Below, piece after piece: positions 10,552 to 19,795 of a DNA stretch of 20,999 nucleotides. This DNA is from Amanita rubescens (taxonomy: Eukaryota; Basidiomycota; Agaricomycetes; Agaricales; Amanitaceae): the NCBI GenBank assembly GCA_015039365.1, contig WION01000761.1, positions 1 through 20,999 on the forward strand, read 5' to 3'. Under the pieces are notes generated by a model. That model saw only the letters and a program-made list of their open reading frames with translations, had not been told where the DNA came from and did not search any database. The position numbers and the translations under genes were made by a program. Each line of letters opens with the position of its first letter. Positions within the stretch are counted from its first letter, which is position 1.

Positions 10552-11260
10552 ATGAAGACCGCCGCCTTTCTAGCTGTAGCAATAATCGCTGCCCCAATCC
10601 TTGCGCAGCCTGTTATTTTTGACATTGCCAGTCTTGATATCGCGCAACCGTCAGCTTCCAAGCAGCCGTCAGCTTTCAACATTTCCAGTCTTGCACCGCG
10701 TGACATCGAGTATGCCTACCTTTTTTTCCCCCGTAGCGACTACATTCACTAATATCTTATATAGAGTAGAAGAACAGCAGCTCGTTGCTCGTGAACCCAA
10801 GTTTCATTTCAAAGAATTCGCAGGAACTGCTTTAGATATTGGTTGGAAAGTCTTGTCACACCTTTGGCGCAGGGATCGGTTGCAACCCGGGACCTCTACC
10901 AAGACCTGGTAACCAGGTCTTTTGAAGATAGATTGGAAGTCGAGACTCGGGACTTTGACGACGAGCTCGAAGCCCGCTATTTTGACGATGAGCTCGAGGC
11001 CCGCTATTTTGATGAAGAACTCGAAGCCCGTGACTTTGACGACGAGCTCGAAGCCCGCTATTTTGACGATGAGCTCGAGGCCCGCTATTTTGATGAAGAA
11101 CTCGAAGCCCGTGACTTTGGACGACGAGCTCGAGGCCCGGGACTTTGATGACGAGTTGGAGGCCCGTGACGAGTTGGAGGTCCGTGATCTTGAAGACGAT
11201 CTCGAGGCAAGGGACTTCGATGATGAATTGGAAGCCCGATATTTGGATGAGTTGGATTAA
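10552..11260 (+). CDS. Secreted acidic repeat protein, tandem copy A (frame corrected)
   Basis: Small secreted protein of unknown function. The start MKTAAFLAVAIIAAPILA is a classic signal peptide with likely cleavage after residue 18. One coding intron lies at 10710-10764. As assembled, the frame after this intron stops at 10910-10912, giving 101 residues. From about 10843 the neighbouring frame encodes a long array of 9-residue units (YFDDELEAR, YFDEELEAR, DFDDELEAR). At 11119-11120 one extra G returns the reading to the first frame, which ends LEARYLDELD before TAA. One missing base near 10850-10905 plus that extra G would therefore restore a single protein of about 217 residues. The array is strongly acidic with an Arg every ninth residue. 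Repeated Arg sites after a signal peptide recall processed fungal peptide precursors, but this is inference. Whether the shifts are real or sequencing errors is unresolved. Confidence 0.6.
10951..11112 (+). repeat. Exact 81-bp tandem duplication made of 27-bp units
   Basis: Two identical 81-bp blocks, 10951-11031 and 11032-11112, lie head to tail. Each is three 27-bp units coding DFDDELEAR, YFDDELEAR and YFDEELEAR. Diverged units continue to 11260. Since 27 is a multiple of three, gain or loss of units keeps the frame, and all frames stay open through the array, which explains spurious open frames on both strands. Confidence 0.9.
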
Positions 11261-11895
11261 TGTGGAGAAGCAATAGAGGCTGGACATGTTGGGGTAGGAT
11301 GTCGTACATAGGTTTTCCTTGTATGCCAATCAAGTACGGAAATCCTCATGTTCAAAACCAGATGGAAATTAAACTCGACTAGACTGGGACATCAACAGGA
11401 AATTCACAGCGGTTGCTGATCCATGCCCTGACGCTGGTGCCTGCGGACATCCTAATTATGCCAAATCAAATGCCAACTTTTCTTCTGTCAGGTAATGACA
11501 ATGGCTTACGATCGCTCCGCCACCATTGGTGTCGATTGAATCAGATCGCAACAACGCTACTGGCAAATCTTAATCAGGGACGTGACTGATGTGACTACGA
11601 AACCTATTTTTCCACATCCGACACCGGCAGAGCGATCCACAGCGTACAACTGAATGCATTTTTTATATACAAAGTGTTGGTAAGGAGCATATACAGGTCT
11701 TATGGAAAGCCGGAGACTGATGTACAACCCCAGGTATGTTTCTGGTCAGGAATTTCACGTACTAAATGATCATATTTCCCCCCTTTTGATGTCCTTGAAG
11801 CCCGCCTAGCGGAGCTCGTTGGTAGGAATATGTCACAGCATGGCCAACAAAATGTCTTTATATGTAGAAAAAAAAAACAACCACGGTTTGAGGCA
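11261..11895. other. Spacer between tandem copies A and B
   Basis: This 635-bp stretch has no recognisable gene. It begins with the copy A 3' flank (GGGGTAGGATG and TTTTCCTTGTA), which recurs after copy B at 12745-12785. It ends at the copy B TATA-like element. The minus-strand open frame at 11700-11951 overlaps the gene B promoter and is not supported. Confidence 0.5.
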
Positions 11896-11905
11896 TATTT
11901 AAATA
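11896..11905 (+). promoter_or_regulatory. TATA-like element of secreted-protein gene B
   Basis: TATTTAAATA precedes the shared GTCACTCCCCC and GGTGCTGGACA leader by a spacing similar to that in copy A. Confidence 0.5.
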
Positions 11906-11968
11906 CTCCGTTAAGGGCGTTTTTCCCGTCACTCCCCCTGTCGTTAACCACAAGCTCGGTGCTGGACA

Positions 11969-12015
11969 GTGAGTTTCCCTCTCATTTTAGGTCATACTTC
12001 CCTCATGTCTTGCAG
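11969..12015 (+). other. 5'UTR intron 1 of gene B
   Basis: GTGAGT to CTTGCAG, 47 nt, flanked by GGTGCTGGACA and CCTAGCTTT exactly as in copy A. Confidence 0.6.
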
Positions 12016-12062
12016 CCTAGCTTTGTATCTATCCAACTCTATCCATCTATCAGTGCGGGACA

Positions 12063-12111
12063 GTAAGTTGAGCTCTCCATAGCAATTGATTTCACCAACG
12101 ACTCTCATTAG
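12063..12111 (+). other. 5'UTR intron 2 of gene B
   Basis: GTAAGT to CATTAG, 49 nt, following GGGACA as in copy A. The conserved CCAACGACTCTC lies just before the acceptor in both copies. Confidence 0.55.
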
Positions 12112-12148
12112 CTTGACTTCTCGCATATTACAGTCCAATTCATAAGCC

Positions 12149-12730
12149 ATGAAGAGCTTCATCATCGTAATTTTAGCTCTTGTCTCAGCCTCGGTCGTCG
12201 CGCGTCCCATTATTGAACCGCGGGCAGCACGTATGTATACTTGATCTTATAGTGACGACTTTGGCTAATTTCTATGTAGAAACACGGATCTTCGAACCAG
12301 TTCACTAACCAACGGACAACTTCAACGCCGCCAACCATCACATGACAGACACCCCAGTCCACCACCACCACATCCGAGACCCAAGCATCATCGTGAATCC
12401 ATCTGGGACAAAATCAAAAATGCCTTCAAAAAAGCCTGGCACTGGCTAAATCACAGTGTATTGGGTAAAATAATAACCTCAGTCGTGGCCCGTAGGGACC
12501 TTGAAAGCACTGTCAATGCACGGGCACTGCGTCAAATTACTGCCCGTGACTATGACGGCGAACTGAAGGCTCGCGACCTCGACGAACGCTTCTTTAACGA
12601 CGAACTTTTGGATGCTCGTGATTACTATGACTTTAAAGCCCGCGACCTTAAGGTCCGGGATTTGGTGGCGGGTTGGAGGCTCGAGATCGCCTCGGCTTGG
12701 ATGAGTTGGACTGAAATGGAGAGGCAATAG
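12149..12730 (+). CDS. Secreted repeat protein with basic amphipathic segment, tandem copy B
   Basis: Paralogue of copy A. The signal peptide is MKSFIIVILALVSASVVA. One intron, 12235-12279 (45 nt), uses donor GTATAC and gives 178 residues. A closer-to-consensus donor GTATGT four bases earlier (12231) would give a stop within ten codons. After the intron come QLQRRQ, a His/Pro-rich linker, and then a Lys/Trp-rich segment at residues 69-98 (SIWDKIKNAFKKAWHWLNHS and on) predicted as an amphipathic helix. It is bounded by ARR at 99-101. An acidic region follows with diverged units such as ARDYDGELKARDLDE. The conserved end LDELD-stop of copy A is present in DNA at 12700-12714 but out of frame: relative to A, one base is missing near 12660-12668, so the frame runs on to TAG 12728-12730. 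Role unknown; a processed peptide precursor or effector is possible. Confidence 0.6.
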
Positions 12731-12910
12731 AAGTTGGACACGTCGGGGTAGGATGTGTACAGATACATGGGTTTTTCCTTGTACGTCAAGTAAACATGGA
12801 ATCCTCAAACCGGACTCAGTATACGGGCAGAGTGCCGAACCACGAACGACGTTGAAGTTTGGCAGTATCTTATGTATGTCCTCTCCACTCGTCTTTATGG
12901 AATCTCATCA

Positions 12911-13024
12911 CTTCCCCATCGTTAACCACCCTATCCATCTCTATCTAGCAGCATAGGACTACATTAATTTGAGCGCCAACGACTCTCGTTTACTCCACAC
13001 GTCATATTACAATCCAATAAGCCC
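12911..13024 (+). pseudogene. Relic of a third copy of the secreted-gene leader
   Basis: The order of motifs CTTCCCCATCGTTAACCAC, CTATCCATCTCTATC, CAACGACTCTCGTTTAC and ATTACAATCC-AATAAGCC matches the 5' leader of copies A and B. The part from the first UTR intron to its flanking exon is missing, and the ATG expected after AATAAGCC is lost. No coding remnant follows. This points to an older, decayed third tandem copy. Confidence 0.6.
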
Positions 13025-14800
13025 GATTTTGAGCTTAATTTGCCCGTCGTGTTTTGACGATGACTTTGAACCATGTACAGGATATGCCATGTAAAACAGA
13101 TGGTACGCGCCGCTTTTCCGTCCGATGACGCACGCACAGTGGCCCTTTGAACTGCGATAAGTTTCTTGCATTGAAACGGAACGCGGATGGCACCACGGTT
13201 GTTCAAAGCCGCCATACCGTGACATTTGTTGTGCTGCGTTGACATAAGGCGGTGCACGATTGTCATGCACTATTTGAACCTCAAGGCCTCAACGTTGACC
13301 ACCACGCCGCAAACGTATACCATATAGCCGCATAATGATCGTGAAACGACCCGAGGACATGTGCAAGTGATAACAATTCTGAGCGTGTTGGTTCATCAAA
13401 TTGTTGACCATGCACACTTGCGTGGCGATAAATGATGATGATGCCTATCAGATCGTATCGATCAACGGTATCACTATCATGCAAGGTACTACATAACTCT
13501 CCCTCATAAACCAACACACATCCTTATCTAGAACTGCTGTCATCAAATTAAAAAAAAGAAGCTTCGAGTTCAAGCTCTCTTTCTCAAGCTCAAATCCGAA
13601 GATAGCATCTCGGCCGAATCGTCATCGTCACTTCCTCCTTTGTTTCCCCCCCGCAAAGGAACGTACCGGGCGGAACACGCGAAACCTTGTTGTGTTCGCT
13701 ATTATTGTCTGCGAGCTACTTTTACGAAGGAACGAATTTATGGACCAATCGAGTTCCGAGCCATCGATGATCGATGACGCGTCCGAGGTTTTTTTTCATC
13801 CAAATTGAATATCGAATCTCCCGGACCGCTGCGTCATATACCCACAGTCAAAACATTGCGTCGTGGATGAAGAGGGATGAAGTCATACTACACGATAACA
13901 ACGCTGTTAAAACCCCCCTAATCTCCCTCTTCAACTTCTTAACTTTCCATGACATCTCTCTATCTCGACAACCTCTTGTCTTCCTCGACTTTTATCTCCT
14001 TTCCTCTCCCTCCCCTCCTCTTCCCAGCTTCTCGACTATACCAAAAGCGTACCCCTCGGACCAGTTTCTTAAAACCCCGGGATTGTATCAATCAACCGCG
14101 CGCGCGACGCCACGCAATTTTCATTAGATTGATGCTCTATTGGACGTACTGTGAGAGAGAGAGAGATACCTAGAGCTAGAGCAAGAGAGGGATAAAAAAG
14201 ATATCATATCTGATATATAAAGATAGCGCTTCTATAAAAACAAACTTTTTACAAAGTCAACGACTGGTCGGGTTCTCGTTTTAATTGCCCTTTTGTCTTG
14301 TCGTGTTCTGGGAGGCGCGTGCTCAACTGCCAGCGCGCAATCTTACTCGTCTTTTTTTTTTTTGGAGGGGATCACCCGACGCGATTCCGTGACCGGAATC
14401 AAAAAAGTAATACAAATATACCCAAGGCGCTGTCGCGGCCCGCCAACGATACTGATAAGCGAACCGAACGCCACCCCATGGTGGCGCGCGGGGACAAGCG
14501 GGGACCCGCGGCTCAAGTACGCCACGTCTCTCTACTTGTCAGAAAGAAACTGCGCAACGATCACACGATCAATTGATGAAAGGATGATTTCGCGCCCTTC
14601 CCCACCCAAGACGACTAAATATACGCACGTAGGACAATTGTTGTAATATATAGCACCGAGATTATAAACGTACATCAGAAAAATTTCATTACAGATCAGC
14701 ATATGTAGTTTGAAAACGTCATCTAGCACGTCACAGGAGTAGAGAAGCCCTAAAGCGAAAAAAGTCAGCGTCAATCGAAACATTTGGAAGACAGAAACAC
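13025..14800. other. Gene-poor, low-complexity interval
   Basis: About 1.8 kb without a supported gene. It includes pyrimidine-rich sequence (13910-14040), a GA microsatellite at 14153-14166, a T12 run at 14352-14363 and a GC-rich patch around 14430-14515. Open frames here (13281-13517 minus, 13774-14127 plus, 14293-14646 plus) lack motifs and splice support. The right end is the 3' flank of the fungalysin gene. Confidence 0.45.
14153..14166. repeat. GA dinucleotide microsatellite
   Basis: Seven uninterrupted GA units in non-coding sequence. Confidence 0.8.
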
Positions 14801-17221
14801 CTACGTTGTTCTAGATCCTCCACCCCAAGGTGTTCTACCGATAACTTTAGCATCCACACCCATCCCCCTCTTCGCGAACCCCTTTCCACAAGATACAGAA
14901 ATTCTCACCGCCCGTCAAAACCTGATCAGCCTGAATGATCGCATCTCGCGCTTCAAAGAAACCAGGGCGACACGGTTGAAGCTTCATAGCATTGATAACG
15001 AGCCTTTTTTACGCACGCGTCATTGGGCGATAAGACCACACAAAAAAAACAACACAACTCACTGTACAAACAGCGTGTTCCCCTTTTTCGGCACTTTCAA
15101 CCCGGTCGCCGAACTAGATCTGAAAAAGCTACCATCCGGAATCGTACCATCCTCAAGCGGTAAGGGTGGGTATAACGTGTCTGAATATCCGTGTGCCTTG
15201 ATCAGATCGTCCGCGATGACCCAGAGAATCTCAGCCCAGACTTCACCGATCGCGTGCACACCCCAATAGCCGGGTGCGTCGAGGGTCTTGTACAAGGACG
15301 GGTTTGACGGTGTCGTTGGTAGAGTAAATGTACCTTCTGATGCCGGTAGTCTTGTTGGCGGCCCAAGCGCCCATTAGGGTACTCGGTCTCGCCTCTGCGG
15401 CTGCGTATCATCGTGGCTAAAAAGTCTCCCCAGCCTTCGCCCATGCCGCCAGATTCGCCCCATCCGAGGCAGGACGAGTCGGCGGGACCGCCGGTCAAGC
15501 GCGTGCTCAGACCGTGACTAAACTCGTGAATGACGATACCAGCCTCAAAGTCACCGTCTCTGTAAGGAGAGATAGGTCCCAGAGGTACATGCGCATGCGA
15601 CCGTTTTGACCATCGGGAGGAGTCATAAAGTTGGCATTGTTCATACCAGAGCCGTCCTGGGCGTCGGCGATGACGGCGTCGTTCTCCTTGCCTCCACGGC
15701 CAAAGTTGTATTGCTGGAAATTGCCAGAAACCTCGTCAAAGCCGTAGCGGTAGTAAAAGTCGTGTACCATGTTGCACGTGTAGAACAGTTGCGTCACAGT
15801 TGCGTCGGCAAACGACTTGGCTTCCGTCATTGGGTCAATGTCAGGACCGGATTTAGGAGAATAGTCAAAGGCAAATTTCATGTCCTGTTCGTCAACCTCT
15901 GGACGTCTGTTGTGAAGGTACTTGTTGTAACCATCCCAATTCTCTTGCGCAAAAACGTTGTTGCCCCAGGTAGTGGTCGTGTTTCTCCATTTGCCCTTGA
16001 ATTTGGTACCGGAAGAGTGGTATGTAGGGTCGTTGGCATATGGGATGGCGTGCCAGCCGGCGGGAGACGCGAGAACGTCAGTGGCTTCGGGCTCCATTGT
16101 TCGTTCGCCACATGTAGGATCGTTGATACCCCAGCGGAACACCTCGTACGAAGCTCTCGGGTGAGGCGGGTGCTCGGGAACGGGGGAATCGGAAGCCCAG
16201 TCGACGACGGAGACGATGCGGTGAGGTGCCGCAGAGGACACGGCAGTTTCGTACCAATTATCGTTCATTTCCACAACAAACTTCCACACGAGGTGTAGGG
16301 ACGATGTGGACTCGTCCTTGTTGGGAATCTGAATGTATGCAAGCTTGACCTTGACAGGGTTGACGGTATCAGGAACATTGTCGACCAAGAACTCAACGGG
16401 GCTTCCCACAGAAGCCAAGTGGCTAACGTCCGAGATGCGCATGTTTTTCATATACTTGCCAAAATTGGCTTGGATGTCGTCTGCCAGGTGTTCTTTCGGG
16501 GTTGCCGCGATCATGAACTGTAACAGGGCAGGCCGGAAGTCAGCCGGGTCGCGGCTGACGTAAACAGATCCGAGAGAGAGATTCGGGTAAATCATGGTAG
16601 AGACAGTTTGAGAGGTATAAATGGTCTAGTTCCTCTAAATGGGCGGTGGGGTTGCGAAGCCCCATAGGTACTTGCTCCGAGGTAAACATATTGCGTGAGT
16701 CGTCTAGCTGATTGATAAGCTTTTGACAGTAATCCGTATGGGGATAAGCGACCAGTTCGGAGTTGGGCTGTTCAAACATGGCAGGGGCCGGACCGGGATA
16801 GAACTGAGGCAGGTATCAATGACGCGACGACGAGAAAGAGGGAGAGACATACGCTGTTACCATAAGAGAGAATGATGCCGTCCTTGATGTTAATGTTCAT
16901 GTCACCGTCGGCAACCTCTATTCCGTTGACAAGCTGGCGGACATAGACGTGGGTAACGCCGGTACGCGTGTCGGTATAGGAATCCTTTCTAATGTGAAAG
17001 TCTGCATCGTCGGAAAGTTGGCTTTGTACGAAATGACGCGCGAGGTCAAAGGGGGAGGGGTTGGTCAAGTCTGAGGCGAATTGAATTTGGTATGGACTGG
17101 CCTTGAACACCTTGTGAGGGTGTTCAGGACCAAAGCCGAGAGTCTTTCTGCGTTGAGTAGCACCAACATTACTGGCAAATATGCCAGCAACGACGAGGGA
17201 GGTAGTGAAGAGACTTCGCAT
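14801..17221 (-). CDS. Fungalysin, secreted M36 metalloprotease (frame corrected)
   Basis: Extracellular zinc metalloprotease of family M36. Exons on the minus strand are about 17221-16853, 16803-16672, 16625-15063 and 15003-14801, with introns of 49, 46 and 59 nt. [20 protein letters not shown] is the signal peptide. The propeptide (FTP-like) contains [20 protein letters not shown]. The catalytic part has GRMRMYLW, then [18 protein letters not shown], where HEFSH (15514-15528) supplies the zinc ligands and catalytic Glu. The third ligand lies in [10 protein letters not shown], and [17 protein letters not shown] follows. As assembled the frame breaks four times: one base missing near 15576, and one extra base near 15375, 15304 and 14880. 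All conserved motifs continue across the breaks, giving about 754 residues after correction. The second intron is the least certain. It is either a recent pseudogene or, more likely given the neighbours, affected by sequence errors. Confidence 0.8.
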
Positions 17222-17328
17222 GGGAGGCCAAAGGACTAAGAGTCAGAGGAAGGCACAAGGCCAGATAAAGGGCGCCGAGATTTGTATGTCATTGTTATGG
17301 CTAGAATTGGACATATTTGTAACTCTAC

Positions 17329-18103
17329 CTAATTTATGATTCCGAGCTTTTCGTATCGCCCGAGGCGGTGGAAGAAGAGACTTTCTGGTGGTTCGCCTGG
17401 TTTGGCCCAAACGTGACGTCTGCGTAAACCTTTGGTTTGTTCAATCCACAAATCCGTCTGTCTGTCCATTCTACAACCGTCGAAAGCGAGGGACCAAATG
17501 GGGGACCAGAGTTTTGCCACCATGCGATGTCATGGCGGGGATTGAGGACATGTTCATAATATAACAGCTGACCACCTGGTTTGAGCAGGAGGTCGGTCAT
17601 GGCGGGAATCAATTTTTCTGGTGCAGGGACGGAACATAACGTGAGGACGGATATGATGGTATCCACTTGGGTGCCTGCAGCAGCCAGGATAAGTTCCGAA
17701 TCTTGCAGTCCGCACGGAAGAATGAGGAGAGTGCCGTTATGTTCGGTGTAACCGGCAGCGTGGGCAGCATTGCGGATGTGAGGATGCATTAAAATATTTG
17801 GTTCTATTGCGATGTAGCGTTGAATGAGGCTGTGATTAAGATATTGAATGAATGACCATGACCTGCACCAATATCGAGTATGATTCCTTTAGCATAGGGA
17901 GTTATTAGTAAACTCTTTGCTTCACTGCCTCTTTCGTCTATTGCAACGCTAAAGGCATTCCATACATGAGCCATGAATATGCGAGATATAATCCTCGGAG
18001 AAAAGATAAGCCGCGGATTCGACAAGAGAACGAGTAATGTGGGACCGAGTGCGACATTCACGGCCAAGCGAAGGTCGAAGATAATGTTGAGAGCAGCTTT
18101 CAT
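17329..18103 (-). CDS. METTL7-like SAM-dependent methyltransferase (frame corrected)
   Basis: Class I methyltransferase of the METTL7/thiol-methyltransferase type found in fungi; the substrate is unknown. The N-terminus MKAALNIIFDLRLAVNVALG is hydrophobic, likely a membrane anchor. The SAM motif I is ILDIGAGHGHS. Then come RYIAIEPNILMHPHIR, DTIISVLTLCSVPAPEKL and LLYYEHVLNPRHDIAWW, a stretch typical of the family. WSPIWSLAFDGCRMDR and SLFFHRLGRY close the protein. Two single-base losses are needed to join these pieces, one after GHGHS near 17850 and one in the T run at 17512-17515. Corrected length is 258 residues, the usual size. The start at 18103 was chosen; 18124 is also possible. No intron is needed. 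The gene is head to head with AUR1. Confidence 0.8.
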
Positions 18104-18193
18104 GCGCTGAACTTTCAAATGCACAGACGGCGTGTGACTGAAGACGACGGAACCAAGTTGACCTCCAACGTGACTCTCAACTCCAAACTTTCA
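18104..18193. promoter_or_regulatory. Short bidirectional promoter between METTL7-like gene and AUR1
   Basis: Only 90 bp separate the two inferred start codons, which diverge. If the methyltransferase starts at 18124 the gap is 69 bp. The 5' UTRs may overlap. An upstream in-frame ATG for AUR1 exists at 18119, but the family-like start is at 18194. Confidence 0.5.
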
Positions 18194-19655
18194 ATGCCTC
18201 GTCCACCAGGTTTATTTTCAACTCTAGCTCATGCTTTTGTCGCTGCAGTTGCTAGACTTGACAAAAGAACTTCTCCTCTTGTCAACCTCATTCGTCTTCA
18301 AAATCACCTATTTACTCCTCATGATATCCTCTACCTCGCTCATCTATTCCTCGCATCATTCTGGCTTGCTTTAATGGAATTCCCTCCTTATCCATACAAG
18401 CTCGTCATCCCAATTCTCTACACAATATTTCTTATCGTTCCAGTAACATCCCAATTCTTTCTACCAGCCGTTCCTATCGCAACCTACCTCCTCGCTTTTT
18501 ATTCTTCAAGATTCATCTCTCCAGCATATCGACCCCAGTATCCGTATCCCTCCTTCCAACCCTAGAAACAGTCCTTTACGGTGCAAACATTTCTGATATC
18601 CTCACCCGATTCACCCATCCAGTCCTTGACATTATCGCATGGATCCCTTACGGCGTTGGTCACTTTACACTCCCCTTCATCGTCGCCCTCTTTCTCTGGC
18701 TTTTTAGATCAAAGCCAGTCCTACATTTCTGGGGAAGCGCCTTTGGTTATTTGAACCTCGTAGGTGTGCTTACTCAGCTCATCTTTCCATGCTCGCCCCT
18801 TGGTACGAGCTCTATGGCCTTACCCCGGCAAATTACGGCATGCCAGGTCTCCAGGCGGTCTCGCTAGAATAGACGCATTATTCCACTCCTCAGGCTATAC
18901 AACCGCCTTTTCAAACTCTCCCCTCGTATTCGGCGCATTCCCTTCACTCCACGCCGCTTGCGGAACAATGGAAGCCCTCTTCATTTCCCATTTTTTCCCC
19001 CAATATTCGACCTTTGTCTGGTCCTACGTCGCCGTCCTCTACTGGTCCACAATGTACCTCACCCACACTACCTCATCGACGTCGTCTGCGGCGCATGCCT
19101 CGCCACCGTCTTTTTCTACTTTTTCCTCCCAGACGAACTCAAAGGCCCAGCCGCATTTTTACCTCCTCACAATTTCACCCTCTTGGCTCCAAACGCGTAC
19201 AATTCACTCCCACTTCATATGGGAAATCACGAAACAAGTACGCACTCTACGATTTAGACGACCCGCGCGTCGGTATGTCGCACGGTGCTGCGGCTGCGGC
19301 CTCGGCTGCTGCTGCTGCATCAGCCTCTGATGAGGACTATTATGAAGACGAGTACGAGCACGACTCGGCTTCCTCTTCCGCCGGCGGTCATCGCTTAGAC
19401 GACGCTGTCGCGGAACCGCCGAATTCAGCTGCTCCCCTCCTCGCTGGCGGTGGAGATCCGCCCCCAAAGACGAAACGTGCGGGGAGTAGTAGGAAACACG
19501 GTGTTAGAGGCGGAGCGGGGGGGAAAGGACATCGACACACGGCGTCGATTGCTAGTTTAATCAGGGGTGAAGACAGGTCTGAAGAAGATGGTTGGAGTCC
19601 CGTTGCAGATCGTTTCGTTTTGGCGCCGGCACCTGCCACTGCCAAGGTCATGTAA
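18194..19655 (+). CDS. AUR1: Inositol phosphorylceramide synthase AUR1 (frame corrected)
   Basis: Golgi enzyme of fungal sphingolipid synthesis that transfers phosphoinositol from phosphatidylinositol to ceramide; target of aureobasidin A. Family landmarks are NLIRLQNHLFTPHD, SFWLALMEFPPYPYKLVIP, LYGANISDILTRFTHPVLD, SPGGLARIDALF and the PAP2 motifs FGAFPSLHAAC and YLTH(H)YLIDVVCGA with catalytic His residues. FFYFFLPDELKG follows. The C-terminal tail is Ala-rich, acidic and disordered. As assembled, the frame needs five single-base additions: near 18533-18536 (C run), 18796-18799 (C run), 18846-18849, 19064-19067 and 19232-19237. With them the reading is about 488 residues without introns. 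AUR1 is essential in yeast and no sign of a second copy is in the window, so sequence errors are the likeliest cause. Confidence 0.88.
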
Positions 19656-19795
19656 GGCCATATTGTAAATTGTGTTTTTTTTTCTTTTTCCTTAAGCCAT
19701 GCCTACCACTCTCTGTCCTACGTTCACACTAATTACTGCTCTGTGTTTTCCTATATACAGTACACATACACAAACTCGATTTTTTTTTTTTGAGA
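19656..19795. other. Convergent 3' intergenic region
   Basis: 140 bp between the AUR1 stop and the stop of the minus-strand gene, with T runs at 19675-19682 and 19780-19790. It probably contains both polyadenylation regions. Confidence 0.5.

Noticed and set aside
10851..10873. A 23-31 nt intron in copy A ending at GGCGCAG to shift into the repeat frame
   Set aside because: It is below the size of any other intron in the window and has a poor donor.
10856..11333. Long minus-strand frames across the repeat array
   Set aside because: The 27-bp unit length keeps all six frames open, so these are by-products of the repeat.
13281..13517. Minus-strand open frame of 78 codons
   Set aside because: It has no motif, no splice context and atypical composition for coding sequence here.
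14384..14406. Palindromic GATTCCGTGACCGGAATC as a possible RNA or regulatory hairpin
   Set aside because: It is a short stem in non-coding sequence with no tRNA arms or conserved partner; not enough to call.
15606..16298. 230-codon plus-strand frame inside the fungalysin gene
   Set aside because: It is antisense to exon 3, where the minus strand shows clear M36 sequence.
17843..17875. A 33-nt intron in the methyltransferase between GATATTGGTGCAG and the CAG before CCTCATTC
   Set aside because: It is too short, leaves the wrong phase, and removes GHGHS and the IQYLNHSLIQ stretch that fits the family; a one-base loss explains the break better.
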